Source: Pseudomonadota bacterium (lineage in GTDB: Bacteria > Myxococcota_A > Polyangia > Polyangiales > Polyangiaceae). From it: 64,000 nt of DNA. The DNA lies in NCBI GenBank assembly GCA_023428245.1, contig JAEYYX010000094.1, positions 1 to 64,000 of the forward strand, written 5' to 3'. Positions 44,716 through 53,280 of this stretch are shown here, piece after piece (position 1 is the stretch's first letter; each line of letters opens with the position of its first letter). Position numbers and translations under genes: made by a program. A model generated the notes under the pieces. The model worked only from the letters and a program-made list of their open reading frames with translations, had not been told where the DNA came from and searched no databases.

Positions 44716-45698
44716 GTGTCCTGCTCCTCGAAGTACTGATCGAGGCTAAAATACCGCTCGCCCGTGTCGCAGAGCATCGTGACGACCTGTTTGTGAGGTC
44801 CGAGCTCGCGAGCGACGTCGAGGGCGATCTTCACGTTCGCTCCGGAGCTCGGTCCGACCAGGACCCCTTCGCGACGTCCGATGGTTCTCTTGAACGCGAA
44901 AGCGTCTCGATCGATAACGGTGCGCACCTCGTCGACAACGAGCGGGTCATAGTTCTTCGGGACGAAGCCCGCGGCGATGCCTTGGATTTTCGAAGGGCCC
45001 CGCTCTCCGCGGCTGATCGTGGCGGACGACTCAGGTTCGACGGCGATGATCTTGCAGGCGGGGAAGAGTTCCTTGAGGCGCCGGCCGACGCCACTCACGG
45101 TCCCGGCGGTTCCGACAGCGGCGACGAAAGCATCGACCCTGGGATTGTCGGTAGCTTCGAGGGCACGGACGATTTCCTCGGCAGTCCTCTGGTAGTGCAC
45201 CCGAGGGTTCGCGGGGTTTTCGAACTGGCGCGGCAGGAAAGACTCAGGAGTCTCGCGCCCGAGCTCTTCCGCCCTTTTCACGGCGCCTTCCATTTGCTCT
45301 TCAGCGGGGGTCAGGACGAGCTCTGCGCCGAAGGCCTTGAGGAGCTGGCGTCGTTCGAGGCTCATGCTTTCGGGCATCGTGAGGACACATCTGTAGCCGC
45401 GACGCCTGCAGACGACGGCGAGCCCGATTCCGGTGTTTCCGCTGGTCGGCTCGATGACGACGCCACCCGGGCCGAGCCTCCCGGTGCGTTCGGCCTCTTC
45501 GATCATCTCGAGCGCGATGCGATCCTTGATCGAGCTGCCGGGTGTGAAGTGTTCGAGCTTGCCGAAGATCTTGGCGCGCGCTTCGCGATCGGAGTCGATC
45601 CGCGTGAGCTCGAGCAGAGGGGTGTCGTGAATGAGCTCGAGGATGTCCTCGTAGATGAGGTTCTTGGGATGGACCGGGGGGACGGCGGCAGTGCTCAA
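44712..45698 (-). CDS. cysK: Cysteine synthase (CysK-type)
   Basis: 328 residues, PLP enzyme: Lys in PGSSIKDRIALEMI, EPTSGNTGIGLAVV, HYQRTAEEI, VGTAGTVSGVGRRLKE and GIAAGFVPKNYDP, as in O-acetylserine sulfhydrylases. It is a second cysteine-synthase paralogue in the operon, different in detail from the CysM-type gene. It may use sulfide and O-acetylserine, or another acceptor. It follows rrf2 by 18 bp and overlaps the thiF-like gene by 4 bp. Confidence 0.88.
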   Translation of the reverse strand: MSTAAVPPVHPKNLIYEDILELIHDTPLLELTRIDSDREARAKIFGKLEHFTPGSSIKDRIALEMIEEAERTGRLGPGGVVIEPTSGNTGIGLAVVCRRRGYRCVLTMPESMSLERRQLLKAFGAELVLTPAEEQMEGAVKRAEELGRETPESFLPRQFENPANPRVHYQRTAEEIVRALEATDNPRVDAFVAAVGTAGTVSGVGRRLKELFPACKIIAVEPESSATISRGERGPSKIQGIAAGFVPKNYDPLVVDEVRTVIDRDAFAFKRTIGRREGVLVGPSSGANVKIALDVARELGPHKQVVTMLCDTGERYFSLDQYFEEQDT

Positions 45699-45716
45699 CG
45701 GGGGCCTCGGGTGAAC

Positions 45717-46202
45717 TCAGATGAAATAGACGGACGCGGTCGGCTCATTGCGCCGGACGCCGAGGAACTCAGCCTTACGGCAGACGTCGCTCAGCGTCAC
45801 CTCGTTCAAACAAGAAGTCACTCGGGCCGAGAGCTCTTTGAGCACGTGGTTCGTGACCCGCAGCCCATCGAGGGCCGGTTCGCCTTTGCGTCGTCCCGGT
45901 CCCTCCACTGCGGCTTTCGGGCTCTCATCATCTCCGAGAGACACACCGCCCTCGATGACCTCGACGACGTCCCCGAGCCGTATCTCCGACGGCTCCCGGG
46001 CGAGCATGTATCCGCCCTGCGGCCCGCGCTTGGACGCGACGATTCCCGCGCGCTTGAGGTCCTGGAAGATTTGCTCGAGGAACCTCGGCGGAATGGCCTG
46101 GCGCTCGGCGATGTCTTTGACCTGCGTCGGCTGGCCGTCGTTGTAGAAGGCGATATCGAAGAGCGCCCGAAACGCGTATCGACCCTTGCTCGACAGCTTC
46201 AC
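45717..46202 (-). CDS. Rrf2-family transcriptional regulator (CymR-like)
   Basis: 161 residues with the Rrf2 winged helix (MKLSSKGRYAFRALFDIAFY, FLEQIFQDLKRAGIV, 'KRGPQGGYMLAREPSEIRL'). The three clustered cysteines that hold the 2Fe-2S centre of IscR are missing; only two Cys remain near the C-terminus. It is closer in type to CymR, which senses cysteine status through cysteine synthase. It is the first gene of the cysteine operon, so it probably controls it. GTG 46202 is used; a promoter lies directly upstream. Confidence 0.85.
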   Translation of the reverse strand: MKLSSKGRYAFRALFDIAFYNDGQPTQVKDIAERQAIPPRFLEQIFQDLKRAGIVASKRGPQGGYMLAREPSEIRLGDVVEVIEGGVSLGDDESPKAAVEGPGRRKGEPALDGLRVTNHVLKELSARVTSCLNEVTLSDVCRKAEFLGVRRNEPTASVYFI

Positions 46203-46209
46203 GTGTCAT

Positions 46210-46238
46210 TTGATAAATTGTTGCATCGGGATTGTCAA
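46210..46238 (-). promoter_or_regulatory. Sigma-70-type promoter of the cysteine operon
   Basis: On the minus strand TTGACA (46238-46233), 17-bp spacer, TATCAA (46215-46210). The -35 is perfect and the spacing ideal. Only seven bases separate the -10 from the rrf2 GTG, so the transcript would be nearly leaderless. No separate Rrf2 operator was recognised, though the AT-rich spacer is the likely place. Confidence 0.65.
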
Positions 46239-46378
46239 GAATAGCCGGAGGCTGAGAAAGAGCCAATTTGGGGGCCTAGCAGCCCTCATGGTAGGTCGGT
46301 CTCGAAGCAAAGGAGGGACCGGCAAGCCTTTCTCGAGCCCCCGTGTACTTTGACCGCGTTCGGCTACGGTGCCCCCCC

Positions 46379-46861
46379 ATGGCTGACTCGATCTACGACA
46401 TTCCGGTTCAGACTCTGTCCGGTCGTGAGACCACCCTGCGTGACTTCGAGGGACGGGTCCTGCTCATCGTAAACACCGCGAGCGAGTGCGGATTTACGCC
46501 ACAATACGCGGGGCTCGAGGAGCTGTCTCAGAAGTTCGAGTCCAAGGGACTCACGGTGCTCGGCTTCCCCTGCAACCAGTTCGGAGGGCAGGAACCCGGA
46601 TCCGCGGAACAGATCCAGTCCTTCTGCGAGAAGAACTACGGCGTGACGTTCCCGATGTTCGCGAAGATCGACGTAAACGGCGACGGGGCCCACCCGCTCT
46701 ACCGGTATCTGAAGTCCCACGCCAAGGGCATTTTCGGCACAGAGGCTATCAAGTGGAACTTCACGAAGTTCCTCGTGGATCGGAAAGGCGAGGTCGTTTC
46801 GCGCCACGCTCCGAACGACGCGCCGGCCTCGCTCGCGAGCGCGATCGAAGCGCTCCTGTGA
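46379..46861 (+). CDS. Thiol peroxidase of the glutathione peroxidase family
   Basis: 160 residues from ATG 46379. Peroxidatic Cys in NTASECGFTPQY, Gln in FPCNQFGGQEPGS, and Trp/Asn in KWNFTKFLVD complete the GPx tetrad; a second Cys sits in the FPCNQ loop. Cys instead of selenocysteine and the lack of the oligomerisation loop suggest a thioredoxin-dependent enzyme reducing peroxides. Divergent from the rrf2 operon and convergent with the metal permease gene (3 bp apart). Confidence 0.93.
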   Translation: MADSIYDIPVQTLSGRETTLRDFEGRVLLIVNTASECGFTPQYAGLEELSQKFESKGLTVLGFPCNQFGGQEPGSAEQIQSFCEKNYGVTFPMFAKIDVNGDGAHPLYRYLKSHAKGIFGTEAIKWNFTKFLVDRKGEVVSRHAPNDAPASLASAIEALL

Positions 46862-46864
46862 GTT

Positions 46865-48880
46865 TCAAAGGAGCTTCGGCCTGAGCTGCCGCAAGGTTCC
46901 GCGGGGACCTTGTCGGAACACCGAAAGCGAGAACAGCGCGAGCAGGATCGCGAGGGATGCTTGGGCCAAAAAGCCGTGCTCGGTCCCGTGAGGAGCCGCA
47001 AGTTGTGGGCTCATCAGAGCACCGAGCGCGAAGTTCGTGAGAACTCCCCCGAGCACGGCGAGGGCGAAGACGAGGCCACCGAGCAGGAGGGCCACTCTAC
47101 GCCCGAAAAGACTCTCGAAGGTCGAGAAGGTTGTCATGTTGGTGGCGGCGCCCGTGAGCAAGAAGGCGAGCGCGGCCCCGGGGCTGATGGCGTGAGCGAT
47201 GGCGACTGCTGCGATCGGAGTTGCTCCTGAAGCGCACATGTAGAGCGGGAGACCGATCAGCGCGAACAGGGGAACCTGGAGCCAAGGGGAGAGGCTCGAG
47301 AGGCCAGTCGTCGCAAGGAGCGGCTCGAAGAGGCCTCCGAGGAGCATCCCAAAGGCGATCCAGGGCATCGTGTGGTCGAACAGCTCGACGAACCCGAACT
47401 CGAGCGAACTCCAAAAATTCGGGCGAGCTTTGGCTTCGGGCAACTGAGCCTGGGGGAGGGCCTTGGACTTCATCCAGAAGGACAGGATGAGTCCGGTGCC
47501 GATCGCGATCCCCAGAGAGAGCCCGAGGCGTGTGAGCGTTAACGGGCCTCCCAAGAGGGGCAATGAAATCAGGATGGCGTCCAGGCCGAGCTCAGGAGTC
47601 GCGATCAAGAACGCAATGCTGGCTACGGGCGAAACGCCGTTTCGCACGAGGTTCGTGAAGACGGACAGGATGCTGCAGGAGCAGATCGGCAGCGGTAGGC
47701 CGTAAGCGACGCCTCCGAGGGCTTGTGTCAGGCGGTTCGGCGACGCGAGGGCATTGACGCGCCGCGAGGCGAGCGCCCACACGATAAGGGCGGCGCACAG
47801 GTACCCGAAAAGGAGCGCGGGGGCGCTCTCCAGGGCCAGGTCAATGACGGCGCCGAAGAACTCGCCCTCATGATGTTCGGGACCGTGCTCGCCGAGAAAT
47901 GTGGCGACCACGAGGGCCAGACCGAAAAGACCTCCGACAAATCCAGCTCGAGCCCTCTGTGGGGAGCTTGAGAGAGAATGGATCAGCGTGGCGACGGTGC
48001 TGCTCGGGGAAGGGACTTGGCCCGTGCTATCGGACGAGAGAGCGCGCTCGTGTTCCTCTCCCGGTTCTGGGCTGCCGTGGGCGTGACCGTGGGCACGCGC
48101 GGGGACGTGACCATGTGCATGCGCGTGGTCTTGGTGGGAGTTCGGCTGCGCGACAAGGCTGAACGGACCTGAGCTCGCGGTCACCGTGAAGGACGGGCCC
48201 AAGGGGGACTCGGGCGGCGTGGAAGCGTGCTCATGCCCATGCGAGTGACCGTGTCCGTGGGAATGCCCGTGGTGCATCGCTTCGTGAGCGGAGCTTTCCC
48301 GCGGTTCCTCGTGGCCACTCAGGACGTGGAGCAAGGATCCGGCTGCCATGGCCTGCAGCCAAGCGCTCTGCTGCACGCTCATGGCCGTGGCCGCAGCTTC
48401 TCCGCCAAAAAATCCGACAACCATCCCGAGCCCGATCACGAGCACCGAGAGCCAGCCGGCCTTCGAGTGAGGTGCGAGGGAGTACGCTGCCAGGCCCACC
48501 GGCAGTTGGTGAGCGACGATAGCGAGACCGAGGGCCTCCACGCTGTGAGCATCTGCCGTGGCAAGAGCGGCCGACTCGACCATCGTGTGGAGAGTCAGAA
48601 AGATCACGAGGATGCGATCGGAGAACTGACCCAGGTCGCCGATTTTGTGCAGCCACATCGGGAGGGCGAAACCGGCGGCGAGGAAGAGCGCAGCGAGCAG
48701 TCCCCCATCGGTGAGCGCATTGGGAGCGAGTTCGAGCAAAGCGAGCCCCCCGATAGCCACGACCGTGAAGCCGTCCATGGCTGAATGGAGAGTTCGGGAG
48801 CGTTCCGTCCATTTGTGAGCGAAGGGCCCGAGGAGCAGCCCGAACAGGGCCAGAGCCAGAAGGAGCGCAGACAGAGTCAA
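46865..48880 (-). CDS. Fused ZIP-like and YraQ/SO_0444-like metal transporter
   Basis: About 671 residues from TTG 48880, which overlaps the thioesterase stop by 4 bp (a TTG at 48910 adds ten). The N-terminal third resembles ZIP transporters (HTMVESAALATADAHSVEAL, AHQLPVGLAAYS). A long His-rich loop follows (HHGHSHGHGHSHGHEH, then HAHAHGHVPARAHGHAHG). The C-terminal half is a permease of the YraQ/SO_0444 type with PLPICSCSILSV and a second Cys-containing helix (LYMCASGATPIA). The His-rich loop and Cys pairs suggest export of Zn, Cu or a metalloid. About 13-15 membrane helices. Confidence 0.75.
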   Translation of the reverse strand: MTLSALLLALALFGLLLGPFAHKWTERSRTLHSAMDGFTVVAIGGLALLELAPNALTDGGLLAALFLAAGFALPMWLHKIGDLGQFSDRILVIFLTLHTMVESAALATADAHSVEALGLAIVAHQLPVGLAAYSLAPHSKAGWLSVLVIGLGMVVGFFGGEAAATAMSVQQSAWLQAMAAGSLLHVLSGHEEPRESSAHEAMHHGHSHGHGHSHGHEHASTPPESPLGPSFTVTASSGPFSLVAQPNSHQDHAHAHGHVPARAHGHAHGSPEPGEEHERALSSDSTGQVPSPSSTVATLIHSLSSSPQRARAGFVGGLFGLALVVATFLGEHGPEHHEGEFFGAVIDLALESAPALLFGYLCAALIVWALASRRVNALASPNRLTQALGGVAYGLPLPICSCSILSVFTNLVRNGVSPVASIAFLIATPELGLDAILISLPLLGGPLTLTRLGLSLGIAIGTGLILSFWMKSKALPQAQLPEAKARPNFWSSLEFGFVELFDHTMPWIAFGMLLGGLFEPLLATTGLSSLSPWLQVPLFALIGLPLYMCASGATPIAAVAIAHAISPGAALAFLLTGAATNMTTFSTFESLFGRRVALLLGGLVFALAVLGGVLTNFALGALMSPQLAAPHGTEHGFLAQASLAILLALFSLSVFRQGPRGTLRQLRPKLL

Positions 48881-49293
48881 GTTGACCTCGGCTCGAAGAG
48901 CGAGAGCCAAGCAGGGGTGGGGGGGAGGAGTTTCCTCTGCTCGAGGTCCCAGAGAGCGAGGACGAATTCCGCGTCACAGGCGACGAGGCCTTCCGCGTTC
49001 TTCATGACTTGGCGAAGCCGCCCGAGTTTTCCTCGATATTCGAGGAGGCTTGTTTCGATGGTGGCCGGCTCGCGATTCTTGAGCTCGCGGCGATAGCGCA
49101 CGTGCGCTTCGAGGATGACGGGGCCGGTGCCCGAAGCTTGGATCTCGCGAAGTCCAAACCCGCCCGCAGTGAGGAGCTCCCAACGCGCTTCTTCGAAGAG
49201 CCTCAGGTACGTCGCATTGTTCACGTGCCCAAACGTGTCGAGGTGGCTCTCGACGATGGTGACAGGGTGGACGTGGAGGACAGGAGGGTTCAT
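48877..49293 (-). CDS. Hotdog-fold acyl-CoA thioesterase (4HBT type)
   Basis: 138 residues, single hotdog domain. The active-site region is HLDTFGHVNNATYLRLFEEA (Asp and His as in 4-hydroxybenzoyl-CoA thioesterases), followed by VRYRRELKNREPATIET. It hydrolyses acyl-CoA esters in the cytoplasm; substrate unknown. It lies 17 bp behind cytidine deaminase and overlaps the metal-permease start by 4 bp. Confidence 0.85.
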   Translation of the reverse strand: MNPPVLHVHPVTIVESHLDTFGHVNNATYLRLFEEARWELLTAGGFGLREIQASGTGPVILEAHVRYRRELKNREPATIETSLLEYRGKLGRLRQVMKNAEGLVACDAEFVLALWDLEQRKLLPPTPAWLSLFEPRST

Positions 49294-49310
49294 GCGGCGG
49301 GGGCGGTCTT

Positions 49311-49754
49311 CTACTTTTCGAGGAGTTGAAACGCACCAGGCAGGAGCTCAGAAATCGAGTGCTCTGAGGCGGAGAGGCCCGCTGTGTCTGCCAAAAGGAC
49401 CAGCACATCGTGGCGATCAGCCTGAGCAAATTCAGAGATAAACTGCCGGCAGCGTCCGCAGGGAGTGATGAGGGGCCCTTCACCCTCGCTGGGTCCTCCC
49501 ACGATAGCGATCGCGCGCACCTTCATGTCTCCCGCAGAGACTGCCGCTGTGAGGCTCGAGACCTCCGCGCAGACGGAGAGACCGTAGGAGGCGTTCTCAA
49601 CGTTGCAGCCGGTGTAGATGGCGCCGCTCTCTGTGCGAACAGCCGCGCCAACCCAGAAGTTCGAGTAGGGGGCATAGGCATGGGCCCGTGCCCCGAGGGC
49701 GCGCTGGATGAGCTCCCGGTGTTCCGGGGGCAAGGAGTCGACGGGGACGATCAT
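49311..49754 (-). CDS. cdd: Cytidine deaminase (tetrameric type)
   Basis: 147 residues converting cytidine and deoxycytidine to uridine forms. Zinc site: Cys and catalytic Glu in CAEVSSLTAA and the pair PCGRCRQFISE, as in the small tetrameric enzymes. SNFWVGAAVRTESGAIYTGC and NVENASYGLSVC match the substrate pocket. The usual Arg after CAE is Val (CAEV), a small deviation. First of a run with the thioesterase and metal permease. Confidence 0.92.
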   Translation of the reverse strand: MIVPVDSLPPEHRELIQRALGARAHAYAPYSNFWVGAAVRTESGAIYTGCNVENASYGLSVCAEVSSLTAAVSAGDMKVRAIAIVGGPSEGEGPLITPCGRCRQFISEFAQADRHDVLVLLADTAGLSASEHSISELLPGAFQLLEK

Positions 49755-49874
49755 GGCGCTTGGGCCCTGCTCCTTACCGAGTCTCGAGAGCTCGGCAAGA
49801 GGAGTAGGGCCCAGGATCTCGACCTGAGCCGCGCTTTCCGGTCCGCGGAGGCGCGCTTCGACCTCCCTCGGGGG

Positions 49875-52259
49875 CTATTGGGAGGGCTTGGGGGTCAGGA
49901 AGGACGGGCGGAGCCGGAGGACCACCGCGGGCAAGAACGCGATGGTGGCGGCGCTACAGGTGAGCATCGTGAGGGCGACCAGCACACCGAGCAGGACGTG
50001 GACCTTGAAGAAAGACAGGGTCAAGCACAGGTAGCCGCCGGCCACCGCGGAGGCGACGTAGGCGATGGCCTTGCCGGAGGTGGTTAGGGCTCGCGCCGTG
50101 GCCTCTCTCAGGTCTGAGGTGGTTCGGAGCTGCTCTCTGACACGGAAGATGAAGTAGATGGCGTAATCGGCGCCAATGCCGACGGCCATGGCCGAGATGG
50201 CTGCGGTGCCCATGGTGAGGGAAATCCCGAGCCAGCCCATGACGCCGAGGTTCACGAGCGCTGAGATGGCGAGCGGCAAGAGCACCAAGAACCCGCCCAC
50301 CAAAGATCGCAGGGCGATGCTCGTGATCACGAAGACCAAGGCCGAAATCTGGATCAGATTGTTGATTTTACCGGTAACCATTGTCTCGTTCAGGGCCACA
50401 GCGTTCGTGACGCCGCCGCCGACCGCGACCGTGACTGGCTGGCCTTGGAAGAGGCGCTGCGCTTCGGCGTCGACAGCTGAGACGAGCTTCTTGATCTCCT
50501 TGTGATCGTCGGTCCGGAGATAGATCGTGATGACAGCTTGCTGGAAGCGCTCGTCGACAAGTCGCTTCAGGTCGTCGGCATCGCCGCTCATCGAATAGAG
50601 CAAGAAGAATTGCGCCGCGGCTTCGGGGCTGTCCGGGAGGACCTCTGCCTTCGGATCGTTGTCATTGATCACGCGGTTCATCACCTTGAGGACGTCGACG
50701 ACCGAGACGACCTTGCCCACGGGGACCGGGAGTTTGCTGGCGAAGGCGCCGAGCTCGTCCATGCGCTTGAGCACTTCGGGATTCTTGATGACGCCGGGCT
50801 CCTTGCCTTCGACGAGCACCTGAACGACGCGCGTTCCAGCCGTGCGCTCGTCCGCGAGTCGGAAGCCCTCCATGGGGCCCTTCAGGAGCCCCGACAAGAC
50901 CGGCAGGTTGCTCTGGGCATCGAAGAACTGCGCGCCGAGCGTGTTACGCGTTTCGAGTCGGAATACGCCGACAGCTGAGAGCGCGATGAGCCCCAAGGAG
51001 ATCCAGAGATAGGGGGCCTCTTTGCCTGCGCGCACCACGTCAGCGATGTGCTCGATGATGGGGTCGAAGATTTCCTTCTTCTGCTCGCGCTCGGTCTGAT
51101 AGGCAGTGGGCGCGGGCAAGAGGACGCGGATCGCGGGGATGAAAGTGAGCTCGATGATGAGCGCTGCCATGATCCCGAAGGAGGTGCAGAGCCCGAAGTT
51201 CTTCATCGAGGGCACGTTCATGGCGAGCAAGGAGAGGAAGCTGAGCGAGGCGATGGTGCCCGCCGCGAGCATCACAGAGCCCATCTTCGTGGTCGCTTCC
51301 ACCACCGCTTCCCGATTGACTTCGGTTGGTGTTTTTTCGGGGAATTCCGCCCGAATTCGCCCAAACTCTTCATAGAAGCGCTTGAGGATCTGGACCGAAT
51401 GTCCGGCTCCGATCGCGAGCAGCAGAATGGGCGTCATCATGTTCCACGGGTCCATCGGAACTCCGATGAGTCCGATGAGCCCGAGGGCCCAGACCACGCC
51501 CATGAGCGCGGTCACGAGGGGAATGAACATGCCTTGAAGCGTTCGGAAGGCGCGATAGTGGAGGTAACCGATCATCGCGAGGGTCAGGAGGAAGAGTCCC
51601 GCGATGCGTCGCGTGTATTGGCTGAGCCAGTACACAACCGTCGGGGCACCCGCCGCTTCGATGACGAGGTCGGGGGCGCGTTCCTTCTTCAAAATCTCTT
51701 CAAGCTTCGGGAAGAAGGCTTTGGCACCGCCTGCTTTCTCGAAGTCGTCGAAGTCGAGCATGACGGTGGTAGCGCGGCCGTCGTCGCTCACGAGCAGGCT
51801 CGTGATGGCGCGGTTCTGCTGCACCCGCGCTTGGAACTCGGCGAGCGCCTCGGGGCTCCGGGGGACCTCAGAGGCGAGCTGCTTCACCTCGATGGCAAGG
51901 TCGGAGGCCTGGATGTCCTTGACCTGGCTCGACATGAGGGAAAGGACGCTTGTCTTTTTTACCCCCGGCAGCGCCTCGATCTCTTCGGTGACGCGCTTTA
52001 CTTTCTCCAGGATTTCTGGCGTATAGACAGTCCCTTGCTGCGGGTAGAAGCCGACGACAGTTAGGTACTTGCCCCCGAAGAGGGTCTCGAGCCGCTTGCC
52101 GATTTGGACCAGGGAATGGCCCTGAGGGATCTGCTTGTCGACGTCGAGCTCAATGCGCAGGCGGCCCAGCGAGGCCCCCAGAGCCAGGCTGACCAGCAGC
52201 ACCAGCGCGATGATGAGTTTCGGGTAACCTACGACGAAGCCTACGTAACGACGGATCAT
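49875..52259 (-). CDS. RND-superfamily exporter (MMPL/HpnN-like)
   Basis: 794 residues with two repeats, each one membrane helix, a large periplasmic domain and a block of five helices. N-terminal FVVGYPKLIIALVLLVSLAL, first block from YTRRIAGLFLLTLAMIGYLH, and second block LIQISALVFVITSIALRSL then GIGADYAIYFIFRVREQLR. The layout matches MMPL-type lipid or hydrophobic-compound exporters rather than drug pumps. It is divergent from the tetR operon across a 300-bp region with two operators, which may control it too. Confidence 0.85.
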   Translation of the reverse strand: MIRRYVGFVVGYPKLIIALVLLVSLALGASLGRLRIELDVDKQIPQGHSLVQIGKRLETLFGGKYLTVVGFYPQQGTVYTPEILEKVKRVTEEIEALPGVKKTSVLSLMSSQVKDIQASDLAIEVKQLASEVPRSPEALAEFQARVQQNRAITSLLVSDDGRATTVMLDFDDFEKAGGAKAFFPKLEEILKKERAPDLVIEAAGAPTVVYWLSQYTRRIAGLFLLTLAMIGYLHYRAFRTLQGMFIPLVTALMGVVWALGLIGLIGVPMDPWNMMTPILLLAIGAGHSVQILKRFYEEFGRIRAEFPEKTPTEVNREAVVEATTKMGSVMLAAGTIASLSFLSLLAMNVPSMKNFGLCTSFGIMAALIIELTFIPAIRVLLPAPTAYQTEREQKKEIFDPIIEHIADVVRAGKEAPYLWISLGLIALSAVGVFRLETRNTLGAQFFDAQSNLPVLSGLLKGPMEGFRLADERTAGTRVVQVLVEGKEPGVIKNPEVLKRMDELGAFASKLPVPVGKVVSVVDVLKVMNRVINDNDPKAEVLPDSPEAAAQFFLLYSMSGDADDLKRLVDERFQQAVITIYLRTDDHKEIKKLVSAVDAEAQRLFQGQPVTVAVGGGVTNAVALNETMVTGKINNLIQISALVFVITSIALRSLVGGFLVLLPLAISALVNLGVMGWLGISLTMGTAAISAMAVGIGADYAIYFIFRVREQLRTTSDLREATARALTTSGKAIAYVASAVAGGYLCLTLSFFKVHVLLGVLVALTMLTCSAATIAFLPAVVLRLRPSFLTPKPSQ

Positions 52260-52560
52260 GGGAGAAAAGGGGGGACTGGGCCTACCGACCCGGCCGCGCC
52301 TGGAGTCCGTATCATTGACACTGGAACGCGGATAGCCGCGGATCGGACGGACTTTTGCGGAAGCGGTTCGCCTTTATAGTGTCGCTAGAATGCCGGGCCA
52401 GGCACTCGAAATTCCATCGAATGTACTTGGCAGCCCCTCGCCTCGGTGATACTGACCGGCGGGTCACTGACCCCGGGGTCACTTAACGAAAAATCTGCGT
52501 CGAGATGGGTCGTATCGGAAACCCTGGGCTCGCGCGGTTGTCCCACACCGAACTCTCGCC
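52260..52560. other. Divergent control region between MMPL exporter and tetR
   Basis: About 300 bases without a gene, holding the promoters of the leftward exporter and rightward efflux operon and the two tandem palindromes at 52453-52481. A TTGACA (52314-52319) and TATAGT (52376-52381) are visible but not at ideal spacing to each other. Confidence 0.6.
52453..52481. promoter_or_regulatory. Two tandem TetR-type operators
   Basis: TGACC-GGCG-GGTCA (52453-52466) and TGACC-CCGG-GGTCA (52468-52481) are adjacent copies of one palindrome, TGACC-N4-GGTCA; the second is a perfect 14-bp palindrome. Their centres are 15 bp apart. They lie about 80 bp before the tetR start and within the divergent control region, so TetR autoregulation is very likely. 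Confidence 0.75.
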
Positions 52561-53211
52561 ATGTCGCGCAAAGCCGACCCGACCATCCGGGGCAGACTCC
52601 TCGCTGCCGCGCGCGCTGAGTTTTCCGCGCACGGTCTCGATGGCGCGCGCATGGGCAATATCACGGCGCGGGCAGGGGTGTCGAAGGGGACCTTCTACCT
52701 TCACTTTCGCTCCAAGGAGGACGCTTTTGAAGAGGTCGCGAACGAGTTCTTCGCCGCCTTCTTCGGGCACCTCGATGGCATTGAGGTGCTCCTTGCTTCC
52801 GACAGCGAGCCCGTGGACGTCCTCGTCGAGCTGCACAGCCGGGACCTGGCGATGCTCGAGTTTCTCTGGACCGAGCGAGAGTTCGGAAAGCTCCTTTTCG
52901 AAGGGGCGAGGAGCGCGCGGCAGCGGCACCTCATCGAGGCATTTGCCGCGCGCATTCAAGAGAGGGTCGAACAATTTTTAGCGATCGACCAGGCGCACGG
53001 ACGACTCCTGCCAGGAGTTGACATCAGGACCCTGGCACAGTTCATCGCCGGCGGCTTCGACCGTTATGCCCGTGTCCTCCTCTCGAGCAAGAACAAGCCG
53101 GACATTGAACGCGACCTGCGCGCGTTCCACGAGTTCATTTGTCGCGGCTGCACGACCGCTGAGTGTCAGAAGATGCTCGGCGTCGGAGTCGAGCCTGCGT
53201 CATCCTCATGA
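52561..53211 (+). CDS. TetR-family repressor
   Basis: 216 residues. The N-terminal HTH (RAEFSAHGLDGARMGNITAR, AGVSKGTFYLHFRSKEDAFE) is textbook TetR. The C-terminal ligand domain is helical and ends with CGCTT-like (CRGCTTAECQ). It is the first gene of a rightward set with the periplasmic adaptor, RND pump and outer-membrane channel. Two palindromes about 80 bp upstream are its probable binding sites. The inducing ligand is unknown. Confidence 0.92.
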   Translation: MSRKADPTIRGRLLAAARAEFSAHGLDGARMGNITARAGVSKGTFYLHFRSKEDAFEEVANEFFAAFFGHLDGIEVLLASDSEPVDVLVELHSRDLAMLEFLWTEREFGKLLFEGARSARQRHLIEAFAARIQERVEQFLAIDQAHGRLLPGVDIRTLAQFIAGGFDRYARVLLSSKNKPDIERDLRAFHEFICRGCTTAECQKMLGVGVEPASSS

Positions 53212-53280
53212 TTTCATCACGGGTCCTCCTTGAGCTCCCGTTCCCGTCCTTCCTTGAGCGCCCAGCCAAAAGTCACCTCC

